Below are positions 7,765 to 18,602 of a stretch of DNA of 64,000 nucleotides, one piece after another. This DNA is from Paramacrobiotus metropolitanus (taxonomy: Eukaryota > Tardigrada > Eutardigrada > Parachela > Macrobiotidae). Location: assembly GCF_019649055.1 (NCBI RefSeq), contig NW_026570242.1, positions 1,382,635 to 1,446,634 on the forward strand, given 5' to 3'. Under the pieces are notes generated by a model. It ran no database searches, was not told where the DNA came from, and was given only the letters and a program-made list of their open reading frames with translations. Positions within the stretch are counted from its first letter, which is position 1; the number at the start of each line of letters is the position of its first letter. The translations under genes were made by a program, and so were the position numbers.

Positions 7765-9651
7765 TTAGTTACTGACCTAATCAGAACTCCAAAGACTGCA
7801 GTGACCAGCGGAAAAATAACACACTGCATGGTAGCTATGCAGTCTAGCCAGTCCGCTCACGTAAAAAGCCAGTTCCACTAATTCCCGCATTTTAGGGAAT
7901 TTTAAATTTGTTTGCTAGCCAGATCAACAATCAGTGTTTTGCGCAGTCCATGTAGGCAGAAAAAGAAATTCACATTGCATGGTTGCACTATGATTACATT
8001 TCAGCGTAGCCAATTAAACAAAATATTGTTAATTCAGTATTTCAGCCAGTTCTACTTAACCTAACCGTTTAGCCAGTTATCCAATTTGTTTGTAATTCGC
8101 TATTAATTTAGTGAATTATTTACAAATTTTGCCATTTCTTTCAGCCATCACTACTTGCCAGCCCATTGTATTTGTGCATTCTTCAGACCAATCCTCAAGA
8201 TACACTGCAATTCATTGCATGTGTAATGTGACGTAATACATGGCATGCATACATTGCATGGTAGCCAGTGCAACAATTTCTCAACACAGCCAGTTCTACA
8301 GTTTGCGATTAAGAAGTGAATTTAGTACCGGCAACGAATTGAGGGATTCGCGGCAGGCACTTGTCACTTCTTCAGGCAGTAACTACAATCAGCCTAACAG
8401 CCATTAAAACCTTGTGAGCAGATACGGCTCACAAGGATGGGATTCTCCATGAGCAGAAACGGCTCATGTGAGTGGATGGACCATGGAAAGTATGAATTGG
8501 ATTCCCCCATGGACCACCGGTATTTTGTTTTTTTAAATTGCCATAATTCCTTTTTTCGTAAATTAATTTAATTTTCTTTTATCTCGATGGAATTTTCTTT
8601 TTATTAATTTTAAGGCAATAAGCCAAATTTTCCAGCCCTTCAGGCCACGTTGTACTTTCTCTGTTTTCATTGTAAGACACAGGAAGCCATTCTTATGATC
8701 ATTAACTAACCATACAAAATCATTTGTGTAAGCCAATCGTACTTTCATCAGTTCTACCGTTATAACCAGTCTTTACCGTTTCGCCATGGTAAATTTCGAG
8801 CCAAAAACTACTCCTAAAAAGGCAAACCATAGGCAAGATACGCGCTCAATACTCAAGCGGTGGTGAACGGTCGAGAAGCGGTTAAGCTGAGAATCAATGT
8901 GAACTCGGTAACACCGGTTTACGAGTTGCGAGTGTTGCGAGGAAACGTGAGGGACTTCTGGTGTCAGCCAGTCCTACAGGCAGTGTGTTGATTTCGTTAT
9001 GGCACAAACTGCACTGAGCAGCGCTATGGCGGAATAGCATACGATTAAACTTCAGACCTACTCAGGACACCACGGGGAAGCAATATCGGTATCTCGTACT
9101 CTTGCGTTTCTCGTAGTACCAGTGCAATGCCGGGAGATCAGCGAGCCTCGTGAGACCTCGGCACCCCACCCAGTGGCATGAGAGAGACTCCGTCAGGATA
9201 GTCAGGCTATGGACGCCTTTGTACTATCGGGAGTGTACGCGTGAGCCAGCACTATATCGTCAGGCAGTACTATTGTATAGAGCCATTCCCACTGTTATAC
9301 GGCATTGCGAGCCATAGCACGGCAGCGTATGTGCTTGTACGAGTTTACTCGTGCAATGCACTACGTGCAATGACAACTCGTACATCAGCCATTCTCATTG
9401 CAGGCATAGTACTTTGCAGCATAGCCAGCACAGACTGTTCATTCAGTCTGCACAGCCAGTCGGAGATTATGTGATTTCATGCCAGCCAGATCTCCCTGTG
9501 TCATAGTGTGTGATTGATGTTGTATATTTTTGGTGATTTTTATGGTGAGGGGAAGCCAGTAAATACGAGTATTTACCTCTTCCCATTTCTCCCGTATTTC
9601 CGGTGTAGATATAGGGAGTAGGCCCTCACGTAGATCACGGCCTACATTGCA
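7765..9651 (+). other. Noncoding 3' region, probably includes the 3' LTR
   Basis: No convincing gene. I count about fifteen GCCAG pentamers between 7765 and 9560, so this stretch shares the element signature. CATTGCATGG-like strings recur near 7825, 7973 and 8250. Purine-rich stretches such as 7955-7971 could be the polypurine tract. The LTR limits cannot be set without the 5' LTR. Confidence 0.5.
8411..8468 (+). other. Twin hairpins with related loops
   Basis: A perfect 9-bp stem CTTGTGAGC/GCTCACAAG (8411-8419/8427-8435) has loop AGATACG. A perfect 7-bp stem CATGAGC/GCTCATG (8448-8454/8462-8468) has loop AGAAACG. The loops share the form AGAWACG and the hairpins are 12 nt apart, in the noncoding 3' part of the retrotransposon. 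Confidence 0.7.
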
Positions 9652-12352
9652 GCGGGAATCATCATCTTGTATCAGTAAAGAGCACGACCGTTTAACCAAG
9701 AAAAGTTACAAATTTCTCACAAGGAGACGCAATGCTGCATGGCATTCCGACAGCTGAGTAGAACGACTAAAGTGCTGGAAACAGCGTTTTCTAGGGTCAC
9801 ATTGAATGCGATTTATTTTCCCATTTTGTCCTGGATGTGGCAGATTTATGGCTTTGATTCAATCTTTTCATGAATGCATGTGCACCATATCCGGTATCCA
9901 TACAAAAACAATTATGTACGAAGTACAAGAACAAATTCTCGTAAAATTTGTTTAATTTTATCTTGCAGCTCACGCAGCCACGCTTTGTAGCACGCCTTTC
10001 GGTTATTGCTTTACATGTTTTAGCACATTACTGATGTATAGTAAATTCTTTCATAACGAGATAGCAGTCGCTTTAAATGTGTTGCTTAGATTACATAAAA
10101 ACTTTTTTTTTGTTGTGTTGTGCTTGCTAAACAATTATTTTTCGTCAACACGTAAATTTTTATATAGCGTCTAACATAAGTAGACATATTAACCGTGAAA
10201 TGTAAAATACATCTATGATCATTAATTGACAAATTTTCGTATGCTTATCGATATATATCCTTGTCCGGATCTGGCCGTCAAAATGCTGTACGTGACTTCG
10301 ACTGATAAATTGATGCGGTGTTAAAATCAACGTGGATAGCGTGAATGTGGTGTTAGAAATAGGCGACCCCAGATTTTTTTCAGCATATTTACTCACGATT
10401 TGACACCGTTTGATCCAACCGACCAATTACTGTCAGACTGCATATCGATTTCCCATGAGCACACCTTAAACTTTGTAATGTGTCTCTTACAGCACTGCGG
10501 GGAAATTTTGGAAGCACCTTACTGCAGTTTGCCTACCGAATTCAGTGCTTCAAGTTAATTAAAAAAAGTTGCTGTGATGAACGATTAATTTCAGACTGCT
10601 AATTATCGCTACCCGTTGCAATTTAATAAACACCAATCGGTCAGCGAATAAATCAATTCTCTGTACACCATTTGTACACAAAATTTTAATTTTAATAAAC
10701 CCGTAATTAATTAGTTAATCTCAATCAGAAATTTAACGCATCCTGGTAACTTATAAAGTTATGTTAAAGATCTAAGCGCCCTACGGATTTTCTGGTATAA
10801 GCTACCAGAATATGTTTGGATGAGCAACTAACACTAATTTTAATGTTATTTATCAGTTATTAAGATTATTTACATAGTAGTGTCGACGATGCCCGATAAG
10901 CATTAGCAGTACTTATTGATAGATAAATTACTGAAATTACGGTATATCGCAGTGAACAAGCTGCTCGAGAGTAGCTTGTTCGAGCGCGAAGGTCGGCAAT
11001 TTAGACATTTCTCAAACAAACTCATACCACACATTTTAATGCTTACATTTCACTGCGATATACCGTAATTTCAGTAATTTATCTATCAATAAGTACTGCT
11101 AATGCTTATCGGGCATCGTCGACACTACTATGTAAATAATCTTAATAACTGATAAATAACATTAAAATTAGTGTTAGTTGCTCACCCAAACATATTCTGG
11201 TAGCTTATACCAGAAAATCCGTAGGGCGCTTAGATCTTTAACATAACTTTATAAGTTACCAGGATGCGTTAAATTTCTGATTGAGATTAACTAATTAATT
11301 ACGGGTTTATTAAAATTAAAATTTTGTGTACAAATGGTGTACAGAGAATTGATTTATTCGCTGACCGATTGGTGTTTATTAAATTGCAACGGGTAGCGAT
11401 AATTAGCAGTCTGAAATTAATCGTTCATCACAGCAACTTTTTTTAATTAACTTGAAGCACTGAATTCGGTAGGCAAACTGCAGTAAGGTGCTTCCAAAAT
11501 TTCCCCGCAGTGCTGTAAGAGACACATTACAAAGTTTAAGGTGTGCTCATGGGAAATCGATATGCAGTCTGACAGTAATTGGTCGGTTGGATCAAACGGT
11601 GTCAAATCGTGAGTAAATATGCTGAAAAAAATCTGGGGTCGCCTATTTCTAACACCACATTCACGCTATCCACGTTGATTTTAACACCGCATCAATTTAT
11701 CAGTCGAAGTCACGTACAGCATTTTGACGGCCAGATCCGGACAAGGATATATATCGATAAGCATACGAAAATTTGTCAATTAATGATCATAGATGTATTT
11801 TACATTTCACGGTTAATATGTCTACTTATGTTAGACGCTATATAAAAATTTACGTGTTGACGAAAAATAATTGTTTAGCAAGCACAACACAACGAAAAAA
11901 AGTTTTTATGTAATCTAAGCAACACATTTAAAGCGACTGCTATCTCGTTATGAAAGAATTTACTATACATCAGTAATGTGCTAAAACATGTAAAGCAATA
12001 ACCGAAAGGCGTGCTACAAAGCGTGGCTGCGTGAGCTGCAAGATAAAATTAAACAAATTTTACGAGAATTTGTTCTTGTACTTCGTACATAATTGTTTTT
12101 GTATGGATACCGGATATGGTGCACATGCATTCATGAAAAGATTGAATCAAAGCCATAAATCTGCCACATCCAGGACAAAATGGGAAAATAATTCGCATTC
12201 AATGTGACCCTAGAAAACGCTGTTTCCAGCACTTTAGTCGTTCTACTCAGCTGTCGGAATGCCATGCAGCATTGCGTCTCCTTGTGAGAAATTTGTAACT
12301 TTTCTTGGTTAAACGGTCGTGCTCTTTACTGATACAAGATGGGGATTCCCGC
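9652..12352. repeat. 2.7-kb near-perfect inverted repeat (palindrome)
   Basis: The left arm, 9652-10956, is the reverse complement of the right arm, 11049-12352, around a 92-nt loop. I noted only a handful of differences in about 1.3 kb: a T/A near 9810, a poly-T length plus base change near 10100, an A/G near 10819, and two bases in the outermost 10 nt. A meaningless 88-codon frame is identical in both arms. No transposase, clear terminal motif or target duplication is visible. It may be a recent inverted duplication, a Foldback-like element, or an assembly/sequencing palindrome. Confidence 0.95.
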
Positions 12353-14301
12353 ATCGCAAACTTTCTTTTACCAAATTGTAGAACTGATAGTAAAACTGTA
12401 GAATAAAGTAATAAAAGTATTTATAAACTATAATTTATTGCTTAGTCACACCTAATTGACCACAGCGGATGGAAACGTTTTTGAATGCGGAGCGCCGACG
12501 CTGTGTTAGCGCACCGTTACCGCAGCTGTACGAAACATGCGTTCAAAAAGCACCATTTGTGGCACCGATTTGGCAAAACATCAGTGTAGTTCTATGTAAT
12601 ATTTTACTGAATGAAAAAATTGTATAAAAATGTATTGTATATTGTATTTTGCGAACGAAACTCTACGATGTTGTGTACGGCAAAACTATGATTTTGAGTG
12701 TAGTTTTGGAAGTCCTGATTGCTAAAAATTCTAGTAATTTTGTGGGTAAAAGTGTACGTGTTTAAAAATAGAACTATGCTAGATCCGTAGCAAAACTCAC
12801 ACCCCTCAACTCATACTCACGCGCACCGATGGTTATAATCAATTGTTTAGAACAGTCTTGTGCGAGTGTGCATTACATTGCTGTTAGTATTGCTTGATTA
12901 TGTACTTATTAATAAAACATCACGTATGTGTAGACACAATGTTGTTTTAGTTTCATCGAAAACGCACACCAGCTCAAGAGACACACAGGGCTGTATATAA
13001 ACATCCCCATACTAGATATCTAACGTGCTTGCATAGATATCTTATATAACAAATGGGACTACACACTCGCCCCTTCGTAGTTGCGCTATGCGGATTGAAG
13101 TTTACACTGATGACCAACGTTTTAACGTAAATTCTGCTTTTTTTTATTGTACTCGTACTTATTGTTAAAGTTGGAGCATAGACATCGTTGCTGTTCTTGG
13201 TCAAGTTTTCTTATTAGAACGAGGCGTGTATTTCTTATCGCTCTATGCTTGATGAAGGACCACTGGGGCTGGTCAAATGATTTTGGTAAAGTAGAAGACG
13301 AGATACCTCGCTTCAAAAGAGAGGTACCGAAGTCCAGACACAGACGATTAGTATTCGTATAACCGCTGTCTGTCATTGTTAAAGAACGCAGTCTTTTGAG
13401 TTATTAAACTAGTTTTGTTTATACTCTATCTGACAACCTAATATCTGAGAGACCACTGCTTTGTCTTTGTGGTAGTATAAATTCAAAATCTCTCTGCTGC
13501 TGCGTTCTAAGCATAGCATTACGCAAAATATCCAAAAAAAGCGTGTTTCAAAGCTACTATTACGGCGTTGTTTTGGGAAACGTCAATACAATTTTATGTA
13601 GTATTTTTTTGAATAAAAAGTGCAAATTTTTGATAAAAAACTCCATGTTTTAACGTTGCTTTCGATGTATTACCTATACAGTTCAACAAGTCAGTACTTC
13701 CATTTTGTGTTGGACAAAAAAACCTGTCTTCGTGGGTTTTTTTCGAAGTTTTGATTGACGAAATTTGTATAATACTCTTATGAGAAAAAAATAGTACGTG
13801 TTTGAAAATGAAATTGTACGAAAGCCGCGGCACAGATCACAGCCACCAAGTAATACGCATACCCACCAGTGACTATGATTAATAGAACCTCGGCAATCAC
13901 ATACGTGTACATGCGTTACGTACCCTTCGAACGATTACATTACATTGCTGTTTGGATCGTTGTACGTCAATACAATTATAGTTACTTATTTGCACCGAGC
14001 GTAAAGTGCGAGACGCTGCAATTAATTCTTCGTCAAGTGATACACGACCCATAGCAGAGCATATATTTCAACAAGCAGAGTATGGCTGACATCACGAAGA
14101 GCGTACGTAACACTTTTCCAATTCCTGTGGTATCGGCGCTCACACTCGTGCAATAATATCGTTTTCGCAACCACCACTGCTTGTTAATATATGAACTCCC
14201 TAGGTTAAAAAAGGGTAGCACTCGACTGGCCCCAGTGAATATATGCTTACATCACGGAAAGTGTACGGCTGCATTTCTTGTACCGTGTAGATACACTGAA
14301 C
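12353..14301. other. AT-rich intergenic sequence, no gene seen
   Basis: Only short frames without recognisable products. The part around 12840-13040 is a diverged copy of 15010-15170. A second related patch lies near 13860-14050. Confidence 0.5.
12840..13040 (+). repeat. Dispersed repeat, copy 1
   Basis: Shares, with substitutions and small indels, the order GCTTGATTATGTACT, an AATAAAA stretch, CACCRGCTCAA and ATACTAGATATCTAACGT with 15010-15170. Confidence 0.6.
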
Positions 14302-14308
14302 GTGTGCT

Positions 14309-14359
<51 letters not shown>

Positions 14360-14365
14360 GGGTGT
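14302..14365 (+). repeat. (TG)n microsatellite
   Basis: About twenty uninterrupted TG dinucleotides to about 14350, followed by GGTGGGTGTGGGTG variants. Confidence 0.97.
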
Positions 14366-14689
14366 ACTGGTGTCAATTTTTCAGAAAAATTCCATAAATT
14401 TGCACAGTAAATGTAGATTTTTTCGAATATATTTGGGCAAGAAATGCGTAACAAACAGGTAATTTTAGATCTAAAATTAAAAGTCACTTTTTTCATTAAA
14501 AAAAACTACCTGTTTTTGTCGCTACTTGTATGCTATACCTATGAGAATTTCTTTTCGAAAAACTCCACATTTTAACTTTGAAATACTCCGTTATCGGTAC
14601 AGATTTTGAAGTTTTTAAATGAAAAACTTAGCAGTTTCATTATAAATTTAAAAACTCCTTGAATTTGCTCTGCGAAAGTGCAATTTAAA

Positions 14690-15170
14690 GTAACACCACT
14701 AGCGGTATGAAAATAATTATTTTAATTACTAATGTCTACATGTAAATATGCGAACAACCTATGTGTCAAGGCACTAATGCCCGGCTGTTCCCAGTGGATA
14801 TGAACCTACAATGCGTTACGACTACATTGTTTGCGTCATCTGGTACATACAGAGTGTTGTTTGCGCTACCCAGTATGTATACCTAGTACTGAATTTTAAT
14901 AAATAGAAGTAAAAATTATTATAGCGTTAAAAAAATAAATTGTTTCTGTCCCCAACGTTTGAGGATAGGTTTACACTGCACTCACAGTCGGTTGCTATCT
15001 GATTTTAATCAGACATCTTGCTGTTTGTGTCGCTTGATTATGTACTCATAAATAAAATATGCCGTATCATGCTAATGCTTGCACAATTGTTGTTTTTATT
15101 CTACCGGGAGCGTACACCGGCTCAAAGCCGCGCAGACGTGTACGAAAGCATCCCATACTAGATATCTAAC
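14690..15170 (+). repeat. Dispersed repeat, copy 2
   Basis: The first half (AAATATGCGAACAA, CTGTTCCC, CCAGTATGTATACCTA, TGTCCCCAACGTTTGA) realigns at 15730-16000. The second half realigns at 12840-13040. Together they suggest an old repeat of roughly 1 kb present in several decayed copies. Confidence 0.6.
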
Positions 15171-15416
15171 GTACATGTACAGATCTATATTAAAATTACT
15201 TGATTGAATAAACTACATACATACATGTACAGATTTATAATAAATATATGTACAGATCGATATTAAATACATATAAATACTTGTACAGATCTATATTAAA
15301 ATTACCTGATTGAATAAACTACATACATACATGTACAGATCTATAACAAATACATGTACAGATCTATATTAAATACATATAAATACACGTACAGATCTAT
15401 ATTAAAAGTACCTGAT
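15170..15416 (+). repeat. About 106-nt tandem repeat built of GTACAGATCTATATTAAA subunits
   Basis: The string GTACAGATCTATATTAAA recurs near 15176, 15283 and 15388, followed each time by a TTGATTG/CTGATTG continuation. Shorter variants lie in between. Confidence 0.85.
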
Positions 15417-15699
15417 TGCAATATATTTTTTGAGCAAAAGAGTACGTGTTTGAAAATAGCTTTATTAATAGTTGATAATTACATTTTGGCACTGAGCTCA
15501 AGCGATAACCCACCGAAAAATCGCACCGCCACTACTTCAGTACTTGAACATGATAATGAGGACGCCTTGAACTCGCCCCTGTGTAGTTGCACTATGTGTA
15601 TTACTGGAAATGGTATCGATGTGTAGAATTCCACATATTACATAGGAATATAATGAATGTCTCTCATTTGTGGTTAAGCGTGGTATCTGTGCGTCAATA

Positions 15700-16020
15700 T
15701 AATCATAACAATAACTAATATCCGTTTTTAAATATGCGAACAATATTTGATCCCAGACGCTGGCGCACGTCTGTTCCCGTTGCATGTGAAGCTACGTCAC
15801 GGTAATTCTACACTGATTGTGCTGTCCAGTATATAAACTGCGTTGGTTGCAGTATGTACACCTAATATTTAATTTTCTTATGTATATGTAAAACTTATCC
15901 GAAAAATAAGTTGATTCTGCCCCCAAATTTTGATGACTGAACAGATTGCAGAAAAACAGTCGCTACCGGATGCTACCTGATTTCCACCAGTCAGCATGCT
16001 GTCCATATGAGCAGTACTCG
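15700..16020 (+). repeat. Dispersed repeat, copy 3
   Basis: A diverged copy of 14690-15010 with the same landmarks in the same order. Confidence 0.55.
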
Positions 16021-16079
16021 TAAAACTGATACGTGTTGCGATAGTTGCATATACAATACATGCAGTACCTGTAAATGGC

Positions 16080-16830
16080 GGGTCGGTACTGTCGGTGTCG
16101 TGCTGTGCGAGGGCCAGTGCGTTCCGGGGATACGGTGCTGTGCGGTCCGGCGCGGTCCGGTGCAGTGCGTAAGTCTAATATTGTTTCATTGACGTTTCTA
16201 CGCATACAGTAGCAGTAAATAATACAGTATATGGCTGGTTGTCTTCCCTATCTGCACGTTGTCTTGAGGTGCTGGGTCGGTGCGTTGTTTGTGCGGAGCG
16301 GTGCAGTATTTAAGTACAAGTATTGTTTTCTCTTGGCGCTCTTTGAGAGAAAGTCACACCGCCAGGAGATGTCAGATTCTTTCTGATTTCAATCGAAAAT
16401 CTTGATGTCAGCGCGCTCTGTCTATATGCTGGGCCATCCTGTGCTTGAGCCGGTACTGTACGGAGGCAATGTGGTACGATGCGCGGTGTTGGACCCGGTG
16501 CGTTGCTGTGCTGGGTGCGGTGTTGTGCTGGGTCCGGTGCAGTGTGTAAGTACGAGTATTGTATTCTCTTGGCGCTTTCTGAGAAAAGTCATTAGATTCT
16601 TTCCGATTTCAATCCGAAAGCATACCGTTGGCGGCCTCTGTCTTTACGAGTACAGCACTAGTACAATATAAAATTGGTTCCGCGTAGTGGCAGTACAATG
16701 CATACAGAACATGGCTGCTTCGTCTACCCTACTTGTACGTTGGTGTGAGGTGCGGGAGGCGGTGCAGTGCTGTGAAGGTACAAGTACTGTTTTCTGAGAT
16801 AATTCACTGTGGCTCATCGCCAATTACGTC
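16080..16830 (+). repeat. Diverged GC-rich repeat, about 240-nt spacing
   Basis: GGTGCAGTR-type strings followed by TAAGTAC(A/G)AGTATTGT and TTCTCTTGGCGCT recur near 16160, 16300, 16540 and 16770, with decreasing identity. GTAAGT follows the GC-rich part in some copies and resembles a splice donor, but I find no coding exon to go with it. Confidence 0.6.
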
Positions 16831-16932
16831 ACCACCGCCAGCTGTCACCGGTCAAATAGCTATGCGCGTGCTCACTGAAAGCGGGTACAACGTTTCAGTA
16901 TACTCTTTTGTCTTTTCGCAAAACCGTGCAAA

Positions 16933-17430
16933 ATGGCTGATACTTTATTATTAGAGTACATTGGCTACTGTAGTACAATGGATGCAGAAATGCATCTGGC
17001 GGATAACATTACACTTGTGTACCTCAACAAGTACGATCCTTTTGTCTTCCTCTAACCGGAAACCTTTGGCCAGAACAATGGCGTAGAGCTGACAAAGTTG
17101 GAGTTGGCGTAATTACTGCACTTGGAGGATGAACGTACACTGCATGCCACTAATGATACCGCCAATCGCTCACGTGTGGAGCAGAAAATCCCCCTTCTTG
17201 GAAAACTCAACACCGTTCTCACATTCCATCCGGGTCAGGGTGGAGACAGCGAGCGGACTTTGGAAATAACCCAGGCGGAGAACACCATCAAGATACCGTT
17301 TCATGCACTGTTGTTGTTGTTGAGAGAATTTATGTTTACTGATTTTACAGTATTTGACTTGCCTATTGGCTCGCATGACGCTACTGCGTGGGACACGGCT
17401 TTCGACAGTTTGTTGAATTCCGAATAAATA
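16933..17430 (+). pseudogene. Broken unknown gene, two in-frame stops
   Basis: One phase reads from an ATG at 16933 for about 165 codons to a TAA at 17428-17430 and is interrupted only by two TAA codons, near 17053 and 17110. The parts are protein-like: MADTLLLEYIGYCST at the start, then LADNITLVYLNKYDPFVFL, and a long last segment with IPFHALLLLLREFMFTDFTV and a DATAWDTAFDSLLNSE end. I do not recognise the family. Two stops in an otherwise continuous frame are what a decayed single-exon gene gives. Alternatively, short introns could remove the stops. Confidence 0.4.
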
Positions 17431-17485
17431 ACAAAAAGAGGGTGGGGAAAAATAAACAAAAGAAAGGGGTAAAGCACGACTCGGG

Positions 17486-17582
17486 CGGTCTCAGTTTGGT
17501 CTCGGCCCGGTTCGGTTCGGCCCGGTTTGGTTCGGCCGGTCTCGGTTCAGACACGTCTCGGTTCAGACCGTTCGGTTCGAGA
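17486..17582 (+). repeat. CGGTTCGG-type low-complexity repeat
   Basis: Runs of TCGGCCCGGTTCGG and variants, with GC-rich sequence directly before the CCAAT minisatellite. Confidence 0.8.
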
Positions 17583-17583
17583 A

Positions 17584-17684
17584 GGGGGCGTGTCTGACCA
17601 ATCAGAGTGGGGGGCGTGTCTGACTAATCAGAGATGGGGGCGTGTCTGACCAATCAGAGAGGGGGCGTGTCTGACCAATCAGAG
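17584..17684 (+). repeat. CCAAT/GC-box minisatellite, four units of about 25 nt
   Basis: Four units of the form GGGGGCGTGTCTGACCAATC followed by AGAG. Each holds a GC-rich GGGGGCG box and a CCAATCAG box; one unit has CTAATCAG. The pairing of GC box and CCAATCAG resembles the promoter-like modules of the 31-42 kb blocks. Four regularly spaced CCAAT boxes could act as an upstream promoter element, but no gene start is clear downstream. Confidence 0.85.
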
Positions 17685-17843
17685 TGTCTGCTATCTCAGC
17701 TGGTACACTGCTATTTCAGTATGTTAATTGTTATGAGTGCTACTGGTAGTACGTTAAAAATTAATTATCATTCTCACAAGCAAGAAGCTGCTGCGCTTCG
17801 GTCTGCCAATGCACGCTAACGTGCATTTTTCCTAGTAAATACA

Positions 17844-18113
17844 AGCCCGTTTTCAAACCTGTACACGGCTGTAAGCGCGACGCAGCGAATAAGCGCACAG
17901 TTAAAGGCTAGATTTTATTTACTCTACTCTAGATGCATTGGTATAGAGCACTCACTCAGTCTATCTCATACTTGTTGTCTCTCTCACACACACCTCACAC
18001 CGCAGTGGCGTTAACGACCAATACGCCGTGATGTGCCGAAGCACCTTGAATGGCTCAAGCCCACGTTTTTCAAATATCCCGCTTACAGCGATCTGTAGGT
18101 TTGAAAACGGGCT
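17844..18113. mobile_element. MITE-like element, 270 bp, 17-bp inverted ends
   Basis: AGCCCGTTTTCAAACCT (17844-17860) is exactly inverted at 18097-18113. TACA stands directly before the left end and two bases after the right end, a possible target duplication. It is noncoding. Confidence 0.6.
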
Positions 18114-18203
18114 CGTACATATAAGTCAAAAATTTTGTTACTTTCTTAGTACGTTACCTAGTGTCGAGACATCCCTTGCGGGTAAGCATTAATTATTAAG
18201 TTG

Positions 18204-18585
18204 TGTCACATAATGATTTTTAAATAGATAATTAAGCATTGGTGCTCTGATTCATACACAATACGCTTGCCGTTTACTGATTCATTAGTGCGACATGCCC
18301 GCGTATGTTATCTGATTTCCTCCTTCTTTCTTGCTGGTTGTTTACCTACATATTCGGCTGTTCTTTACTTCTAATGGCATTCTTATTCTTGCATGCATTC
18401 AGTCAGTACCACTTCCGACGGTACACTTTGCACTTCTGCCTGATTTCTTTCCTAAGAAAAATTCCCTGCCTGGCTTTGCCTTTCCGCTCGTTACCGTTAA
18501 TGCATATTATCATATGTTAGCATACCGGCCGGTTTAGCCGTGCTGTGACCTTTAATTACTTTGCTCTGCCATAAATTATGTAACA
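18204..18585 (+). repeat. Left LTR
   Basis: 382 bp, TG...CA ends, direct copy of 24367-24748. A GGCCGG, TTAGCC, GTGACCTTTAATTACTTT and CTCTGCCATAAATTATGT tail is also shared with a diverged LTR at 27837-28142. Confidence 0.88.
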
Positions 18586-18588
18586 AAC

Positions 18589-18602
18589 TGGTCCGTGTCG
18601 AC
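18589..18602 (+). promoter_or_regulatory. Candidate primer binding site
   Basis: TGGTCCGTGTCGAC begins three bases after the left LTR. Starting with TGG, the complement of the tRNA CCA end, fits a primer site. I cannot name the tRNA. Confidence 0.5.

Larger units (their letters stand above)
1..9651 (+). mobile_element. Ty3/gypsy-type LTR retrotransposon, left end outside window
   Basis: Gag, protease, RT, RNase H and integrase lie in this order on the plus strand, which is the Ty3/gypsy order. The 5' LTR and the start of Gag lie left of the window, so the 3' LTR cannot be delimited by comparison. The right limit is inferred: the pentamer GCCAG, dense throughout the element, stops near 9560, and a different structure (a long inverted repeat) starts at 9652. 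The copy carries an in-frame stop inside Pol and an altered RNase H residue, so it is probably not autonomous now. Order and domains are seen; the right boundary is inference. Confidence 0.85.

Noticed and set aside
10160-11845. Identical 88-codon frames in both palindrome arms as a duplicated gene
   Set aside because: They are the same sequence seen twice by inversion. No start context, domain or composition supports coding.
16140-16560. GTAAGT strings as splice donors of a gene
   Set aside because: They are part of a repeat unit and no upstream coding exon is evident.
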